Origin: a bacterium
GTDB lineage: Bacteria; Armatimonadota; HRBIN16
Assembly (NCBI GenBank): GCA_025057335.1
Contig: JANWXG010000093.1
Location: 1-8,865, forward strand
Reading direction: 5' to 3'
DNA: 8,865 nt
Made by a program: the position numbers and the translations under genes. The notes beneath the pieces were generated by a model that did no database searches, had not been told where the DNA came from, and saw only the letters and a program-made list of their open reading frames with translations. Below are positions 5,054 to 8,865 of this stretch, one piece after another. Position 1 is the first letter of the stretch; each line of letters begins with the position of its first letter.

Positions 5054-5866
5054 ATGAAAATCGGTATCAACCGATGGACCATGCCAGGCGAATGGTCCTT
5101 CGAGCAGTGCTTGAGAGCAGCGAAGGAAGCTGGATTCGATAGCATCGAGTTCAACATGGCGGAAGAGGGCACCCTAGGCTTCGACGCTCAGGAGTCAGAG
5201 GTGCGTCCCCTCGCCGAGATGGCGCAGCGCATCGGCATAGAACTCTCCAGCCTCTCTACTGGTTTAGGATGGAAGTACCCGCTGACCAGCCCCGACCCCG
5301 CCGTGCGGGCAAAGGGCATCGAGGCAGTGCGCAAGCAGCTGCACATCGCCAGCTGGCTGGGCGTCGATGCCATTCTAGTCGTGCCCGGACTGGTCAACGA
5401 GGAGACCTCCTACGACCAGGCATACGAGCGTGCCCAAGGGGCATTGCGCGAGCTTCTGCCCGAAGCCGAGAGGCTAGGTGTGCGCATTGGTATCGAGAAC
5501 GTGTGGAACAAGTTCCTGCTTAGCCCCCTGGAAATGCGTCAGTTCATCGACGAACTGGGCAGCCCCTACGTCGGCGCCTACTTCGACGCGGGCAACGTGC
5601 TGGTCATGGGCTACCCCGACCAGTGGATACGCATCCTGGGCAAGCGCATCCTCCGTGTGCACGTCAAAGACTTCAAGACGCACATCGGCAACATCACGGG
5701 CTTCTGCAACCCCCTGCAGGGCGATGTGCCTTGGACGAGGGTGAATCAAGCCCTGCGCGAAGTGGGATACGACGGCTACATCACCGCAGAAGTAGAGGGC
5801 TATCCGAGATACCCTGAACTCGGTCTGAAGCACATCGCTGAGAGCCTACGGACGGTGTTCGGATAG
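5054..5866 (+). CDS. Sugar epimerase/isomerase of the xylose-isomerase-like TIM-barrel family
   Basis: A 270-residue soluble TIM-barrel protein of the family that includes D-tagatose/D-psicose 3-epimerase, L-ribulose-5-phosphate 3-epimerase and IolE/IolI-type enzymes. The expected metal ligands appear at barrel-strand ends with normal spacing: Glu148 (IGIENVWNKF), Asp178 (AYFDAGN), His203 (RVHVKDF) and Glu246 (YITAEVEGY). A ketose 3-epimerase places them near 150, 183, 209 and 244. The N-terminal MKIGINRWTM and FDSIEFN around 28-34 are also typical. The reaction is probably metal-dependent proton transfer next to a sugar carbonyl; the substrate cannot be told, and some relatives are lyases. 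The ATG at 5054 follows AGGAGG by eight bases. It is the first gene of a three-gene operon; the next gene starts 13 bases after its stop, so its product likely shares substrates with the two dehydrogenases. Confidence 0.85.
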   Translation: MKIGINRWTMPGEWSFEQCLRAAKEAGFDSIEFNMAEEGTLGFDAQESEVRPLAEMAQRIGIELSSLSTGLGWKYPLTSPDPAVRAKGIEAVRKQLHIASWLGVDAILVVPGLVNEETSYDQAYERAQGALRELLPEAERLGVRIGIENVWNKFLLSPLEMRQFIDELGSPYVGAYFDAGNVLVMGYPDQWIRILGKRILRVHVKDFKTHIGNITGFCNPLQGDVPWTRVNQALREVGYDGYITAEVEGYPRYPELGLKHIAESLRTVFG

Positions 5867-5879
5867 GAGGAGGTGAACC

Positions 5880-6872
5880 ATGCTGCGAGTAGGCGTGGTG
5901 GGCGTGGGCACGATGGGGCGCACACACGCGGCGGCGTATACCAGACTGCCCAACGCCCAGCTGGTGGGCTTTTACGACATGGCGACCGAGGCGGCGCAGC
6001 GCACCGCGTCCCAGTTCGGTGTGAAGGCGTTTGATAGCTACGGCGCGTTGCTGCAAGAGGTGGATATCGTGGACATCTGCACCCCCACGCCGACCCATCT
6101 GGAGCTCGTGGTGAAGGCGGCGGAGGCAGGCAAGCACATCTTGTGCGAGAAGCCACTAGGGCGCACCTTGCAGCAGTGTGAGCAGATGATCGAGGCTGCC
6201 AGCAAGGCAGGCGTGACGCTGATGCCCGCGCAGGTGCTGCGCTTCTTCCCGGAATTCAAGCAGGCGCGCGACCTCGTGCTGGCAGGTGCGGTCGGCACGC
6301 CCGTCGCCATTCGCACTCGCCGGGGCGGACCTTACCCCCGCGCCGCCAACGACTGGTACGCCGACTTCGAGCAGAGCGGTGGCCCCATCCTCGACATGGT
6401 CATCCACGACTTCGACTGGCTGCGCTGGACCTTCGGCGAGGCGGAGCGCGTGTTCGCCAAGGCGCTGACCTTCAAGGGGCTGGACCACATCGACTACGCC
6501 CTCATCACACTGCGCCTGCGCAGCGGAGCCATCGCGCACGTGGAGGCGAACTGGGCAGACCCGGGCGGTTTCAAGGTGGACTTCGAAATCGCGGGCGACG
6601 CGGGCATGATTGCCTTCGACAGCCGACACGCTACACCGCTGACCGTCGCTAAGCAGGACGCAGGCGGAGGAGGCGGTGGCGTCGCCGTGCCCGAAAGCCC
6701 CCTAGCGGAAGACCCCTACTTCCTGGAGATTCAGCACTTCGTAGACAGCGTGGCAGCTGGTCAACCGCCCTCCATCACGGCGGAGGACGGCATGAAGGCG
6801 GTGGAAATCGCCCTCGCGGCAATCGAGAGCGTCCAGACGGGCAAAGTGGTTCGGCTGGGAGGAGGTGCATGA
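5880..6872 (+). CDS. Gfo/Idh/MocA family NAD(P)-dependent oxidoreductase (canonical)
   Basis: A 330-residue dehydrogenase of the glucose-fructose oxidoreductase / inositol dehydrogenase / MocA family, which oxidises or reduces a hydroxyl of a sugar or cyclitol. The N-terminal Rossmann domain has the intact dinucleotide motif GVGTMG (8-13), VDICTPTPTHLE (61-75 region) and the family signature EKPL with catalytic Lys91 (90-93). The C-terminal half has GGPILDMVIHDFDWLRW with Asp172 and His176, the usual proton-relay pair. A run of six glycines (262-267) in the C-terminal domain is probably a flexible surface loop. There is no Tat or Sec signal, so it is cytosolic, unlike secreted glucose-fructose oxidoreductases. 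The ATG at 5880 follows AGGAGG (5868-5873) by six bases. It is the middle gene of the operon; only one base separates its stop from the next start. Substrate unknown. Confidence 0.92.
   Translation: MLRVGVVGVGTMGRTHAAAYTRLPNAQLVGFYDMATEAAQRTASQFGVKAFDSYGALLQEVDIVDICTPTPTHLELVVKAAEAGKHILCEKPLGRTLQQCEQMIEAASKAGVTLMPAQVLRFFPEFKQARDLVLAGAVGTPVAIRTRRGGPYPRAANDWYADFEQSGGPILDMVIHDFDWLRWTFGEAERVFAKALTFKGLDHIDYALITLRLRSGAIAHVEANWADPGGFKVDFEIAGDAGMIAFDSRHATPLTVAKQDAGGGGGGVAVPESPLAEDPYFLEIQHFVDSVAAGQPPSITAEDGMKAVEIALAAIESVQTGKVVRLGGGA
6861..6865 (+). promoter_or_regulatory. Ribosome binding site that fixes the start of the second oxidoreductase
   Basis: GGAGG, inside the last codons of the preceding gene, is eight bases from the ATG at 6874. 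The in-frame GTG at 6865 overlaps the site and is rejected. The stop TGA (6870-6872) and the ATG are one base apart, so translation is probably coupled. Confidence 0.7.
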
Positions 6873-6873
6873 G

Positions 6874-7875
6874 ATGGCAGTACGAATCGGCATGATGAGC
6901 TTTGCACACATGCACGCCTACTCTTACGCGCACTGCGTGAAGATGCTGGAATCTGAAGGCAGGGCGCAGCTGGTCGGTGTGGCAGACCACGACCCCGAAC
7001 GCGGCAAACAGGCGGCGCAGCAGTACGACACACGCTTCTTCGAAAGCTACGAGGATCTGCTCGACGCGGGAGTAGACGCGGTCATCGTCTGCCCGGAGAA
7101 CGTCAGGCACCGTCCCCTCACCGAGATGGCAGCCCAAGCAGGCAAGCACGTGCTGTGCGAGAAGCCTCTCGCCACCAGCAAAGCCGACGGCAGGGCGATG
7201 ATTGAGGCGTGCAAGGCGCACAGCGTGCAGCTCATGACCGCCTTCCCCTGCCGCTTCAGCCCGTCGTACATTCGCCTGAAGCAGATGGTACAGGCGGGAG
7301 AGCTGGGCGAAGTGCTGGCGATTCGGGGCACCAACCGCGGACGCAATCCCGGCGGCTGGTTCATCGTGCCCGAGCTGTCAGGCGGCGGCGCAGTGATTGA
7401 CCATACCGTGCACGTGACCGACCTCTGCCGAGACCTGCTGGGCAGCGAAGTGGTGGAAGTGTATGCCGAAATCAGCAACGGCTTCTGCCATGGCGACTTC
7501 GACGACACAGGCATGCTCACGCTCACCTTCGCCAACGACGTGTTCGCCACGCTCGACTCCTCGTGGTCGCGCCCGAAAGTGTTCCCCACCTGGGGCGACG
7601 TGACCCTGCAGGTCGTGGGCACAAAGGGGCTGGCGTACATGGACATGTTCGCCCAAAACTCCACCCTGTACGACGACAGGGAGATGCGCATCACGCTGCA
7701 GCATTGGGGCTCCAACATCGACTACGGGCTGGTGAGCGCGTTCGTGGAGAGCGTGGCGACAGGCAAACCCGTGCCCATCACGGGCGAGGACGGGCTAGCG
7801 GCAGCGGAAGTGGCGTTTGCTGCCTACGAATCGGCGAAACGCGGCGAGCCTGTGCGACTGCCCTTGCCCGAGTAG
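6874..7875 (+). CDS. Gfo/Idh/MocA family oxidoreductase with non-canonical glycine motif
   Basis: A 333-residue second member of the Gfo/Idh/MocA family. It keeps EKPL with Lys97 (96-99), VGVADHDPERG after the second Rossmann strand, and the C-terminal pair Asp176 and His180 in GGGAVIDHTVHVTDLCRDLLG (170-190). It differs at the N-terminus: where the family has GxGxxG, this protein reads IGMMSFAHMHAYSYAH (5-20), with only the first glycine kept and four histidines nearby. The acid at the end of the second strand and the rest of the Rossmann fold look normal, so cofactor binding is still likely but altered. It is clearly not a recent duplicate of the gene before it, as alignable identity by eye is limited to the family signatures. 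The two may act in sequence, as oxidation then reduction, or on different positions of one substrate. It is the last gene of the operon and is followed by the minus-strand terminator. Confidence 0.88.
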   Translation: MAVRIGMMSFAHMHAYSYAHCVKMLESEGRAQLVGVADHDPERGKQAAQQYDTRFFESYEDLLDAGVDAVIVCPENVRHRPLTEMAAQAGKHVLCEKPLATSKADGRAMIEACKAHSVQLMTAFPCRFSPSYIRLKQMVQAGELGEVLAIRGTNRGRNPGGWFIVPELSGGGAVIDHTVHVTDLCRDLLGSEVVEVYAEISNGFCHGDFDDTGMLTLTFANDVFATLDSSWSRPKVFPTWGDVTLQVVGTKGLAYMDMFAQNSTLYDDREMRITLQHWGSNIDYGLVSAFVESVATGKPVPITGEDGLAAAEVAFAAYESAKRGEPVRLPLPE

Positions 7876-7889
7876 CGGGGCGCATCCGC

Positions 7890-7914
7890 AAAAAAGGAGC
7901 GCCCCGCAGGGCGC
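7890..7914 (-). terminator. Rho-independent terminator of the membrane-protein gene
   Basis: On the minus strand, stem GCGCCC/GGGCGC (7899-7914) with a four-base loop is followed by TCC and then six T (7895-7890), the classical layout. It lies 30 bases past the stop of the gene ending at 7945. On the plus strand an alternative stem GGGGCGC (7877-7883) with GCGCCCC (7899-7905) directly follows the operon stop but has no T-run after it, so termination of the operon is less certain. Confidence 0.75.
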
Positions 7915-7944
7915 CCAAGGTCAGAAGGGGATTTGACACGACGC

Positions 7945-8865
7945 CTAGACGTAGCGGTAAACCAGGTAACTACGCACGCGCCACGCCCACACGCCGACCG
8001 TGATGCCCAGCCAGCCTCCTACCACAGCTCCAATGACGCCAAGAGGCACAACCCACCACACAGGTACCACGTAGGCGCGCAACACCCGCCACGTCTGCCC
8101 TGCGATGCCTGCCTGCCGCCATTCCCTCCAGATGCGCTGGTAGTCTGCCTCGTAGAAACGGTAGAGCTGGGCGAGCTGCTGGATGCGCTGCGGACGTTGC
8201 GCATTGTCTTGCAGACCGAGCGCCTGCAGCGGAAGGCGAGGCGGAGAGCTCAGCAGAATCTTCGGCTGCTGCTTGGCGGACCGCTCGACCGACTGCACGA
8301 TTTGCGCCAGCATATGATCCCGGTTGCGACTCTGGACGTGGGTGAAGTTCTCCGCTACGGCAACGCACCACACGAGGCTGAGAAGCGCCACTGCGACCGA
8401 TACGCCGAGAACCCATCGACGCTGACGCATCACCAGACCAGCCGCTGCCGCGCTCGCCATCAGCGTTCCCATGACCTGCAGGGCGACGACGCCGTTGGGC
8501 AGTGTCTGCGCGAAAGATGCACAGCCCCCCGGTCCGCTGACGCAAACCGAATCGGGGACGAACACGGGTCTTGTCACAACACCAAACCCCTCCCTCGCGA
8601 TGTCCACGCGGTCGGCTACGCCGCCGCGAGTGGTTGCTCGTCTATACACCCTGCCCCAGTAGTCGCGCTGCAGTCTACTAAACCATTCGCTATACCTTTG
8701 CTGTACCGTGTTAGCCAAAGGAACCAGAGACGGCTCCTCAACAGGGCGCAGGGTAGCCAGCGGGGGGATGGGACGCTGATGCACGGGAAGGGATTCGATG
8801 TTGAACAGCGCCTCACGCAGCGCAGGGGAGGAGTCTGCCAGCACCGCCTTGCTGCCCGCTGTCCA
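7945..8865 (-). CDS. Uncharacterised membrane protein, N-terminus beyond the window edge
   Basis: The frame stays open to the right edge, and the GTG at 8844 has no ribosome site, so the gene very likely begins outside the window; at least 306 residues are visible. I do not recognise the family. Counting from the GTG codon, residues 1-118 are soluble (Pro-rich start, then an Arg- and Tyr-rich stretch at about 50-70, and a Cys pair at 101 and 108 in VCVSGPGGC). A membrane hairpin follows: segment 119-139, the basic turn MRQRRW, and segment 144-164. A soluble loop of about 90 residues (165-256) carries several Gln, Arg and aromatic residues. A long hydrophobic C-terminal stretch at 258-288 could be one or two spans. 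The basic turn suggests a cytoplasmic loop, which would put the large soluble parts outside the cytoplasm. It is convergent with the sugar operon and has its own terminator, so a functional link is not implied. Confidence 0.7.
   Translation of the reverse strand, partial: WTAGSKAVLADSSPALREALFNIESLPVHQRPIPPLATLRPVEEPSLVPLANTVQQRYSEWFSRLQRDYWGRVYRRATTRGGVADRVDIAREGFGVVTRPVFVPDSVCVSGPGGCASFAQTLPNGVVALQVMGTLMASAAAAGLVMRQRRWVLGVSVAVALLSLVWCVAVAENFTHVQSRNRDHMLAQIVQSVERSAKQQPKILLSSPPRLPLQALGLQDNAQRPQRIQQLAQLYRFYEADYQRIWREWRQAGIAGQTWRVLRAYVVPVWWVVPLGVIGAVVGGWLGITVGVWAWRVRSYLVYRYV

Noticed and set aside
4807..5172. Minus-strand open frame of 121 codons across the divergent gap
   Set aside because: It overlaps the start of the epimerase gene, has no ribosome site, and runs through the AT-rich promoter region. 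Its C-terminal residues look protein-like, but nothing else supports it.
5054..5866. True xylose isomerase
   Set aside because: At 270 residues it is far shorter than xylose isomerase, and its metal ligands follow the ketose 3-epimerase pattern.
7877..7905. Intrinsic terminator of the plus-strand sugar operon
   Set aside because: The GGGGCGC/GCGCCCC stem has a 15-base loop and no T-run after it on the plus strand; the same segment is a good terminator only for the opposite strand.

Overview
The window is GC-rich bacterial DNA with dense, short-spaced genes and strong AGGAGG-type ribosome binding sites. No rRNA, tRNA or CRISPR array is visible, so the host cannot be named from sequence. The gene style would suit a free-living saccharolytic bacterium of the Armatimonadota, Planctomycetota or Chloroflexota type: a GH4 alpha-galactosidase, tandem Gfo/Idh/MocA dehydrogenases with a TIM-barrel epimerase, and dispersed palindromic repeats. 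That placement is a guess.

Region 1 (1-2290, minus strand) is a compact three-gene phage-head cassette, transcribed right to left: a Mu gpI-like prohead protease/scaffold (1463-2239), a small capsid decoration-like protein (1046-1459) and a Mu gpT-like major capsid protein (108-1034). The genes are 3 to 11 bases apart, and the ribosome site of each downstream gene overlaps the end of the gene before it. A good sigma-70-like promoter (TTGACA-17-CATACT) lies directly upstream of the protease. Terminase, portal and other morphogenesis genes, normally upstream of the protease, are absent; metabolic genes lie there instead. Just past the capsid gene, at the window edge, are two inverted copies of a palindromic repeat with compensatory stem changes, and perhaps a third cut by the edge.

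Region 2 (2290-2593) is the divergent gap between the capsid cassette and melA. It holds a roughly 110-bp element (2392-2501) of four hairpins, whose outer two form imperfect terminal inverted repeats. It resembles a non-coding mobile element, possibly of IS200/IS605 type.

Region 3 (2594-7875) carries sugar metabolism: melA (GH4 alpha-galactosidase), an unrecognised 255-residue cytosolic protein on the opposite strand, then a tight three-gene operon of a sugar epimerase/isomerase and two different Gfo/Idh/MocA oxidoreductases. The unknown gene and the operon diverge from a 298-bp gap (4756-5053) that has a promoter with an operator-like palindrome over its -10 box. MelA would release galactose from alpha-galactosides. 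The operon could oxidise and epimerise a sugar or polyol, but its substrate cannot be read from the sequence, and no transporter or regulator is present.

Region 4 (7876-8865) is a convergent end with a clear minus-strand intrinsic terminator, then a partial gene for an unrecognised membrane protein that runs off the right edge.
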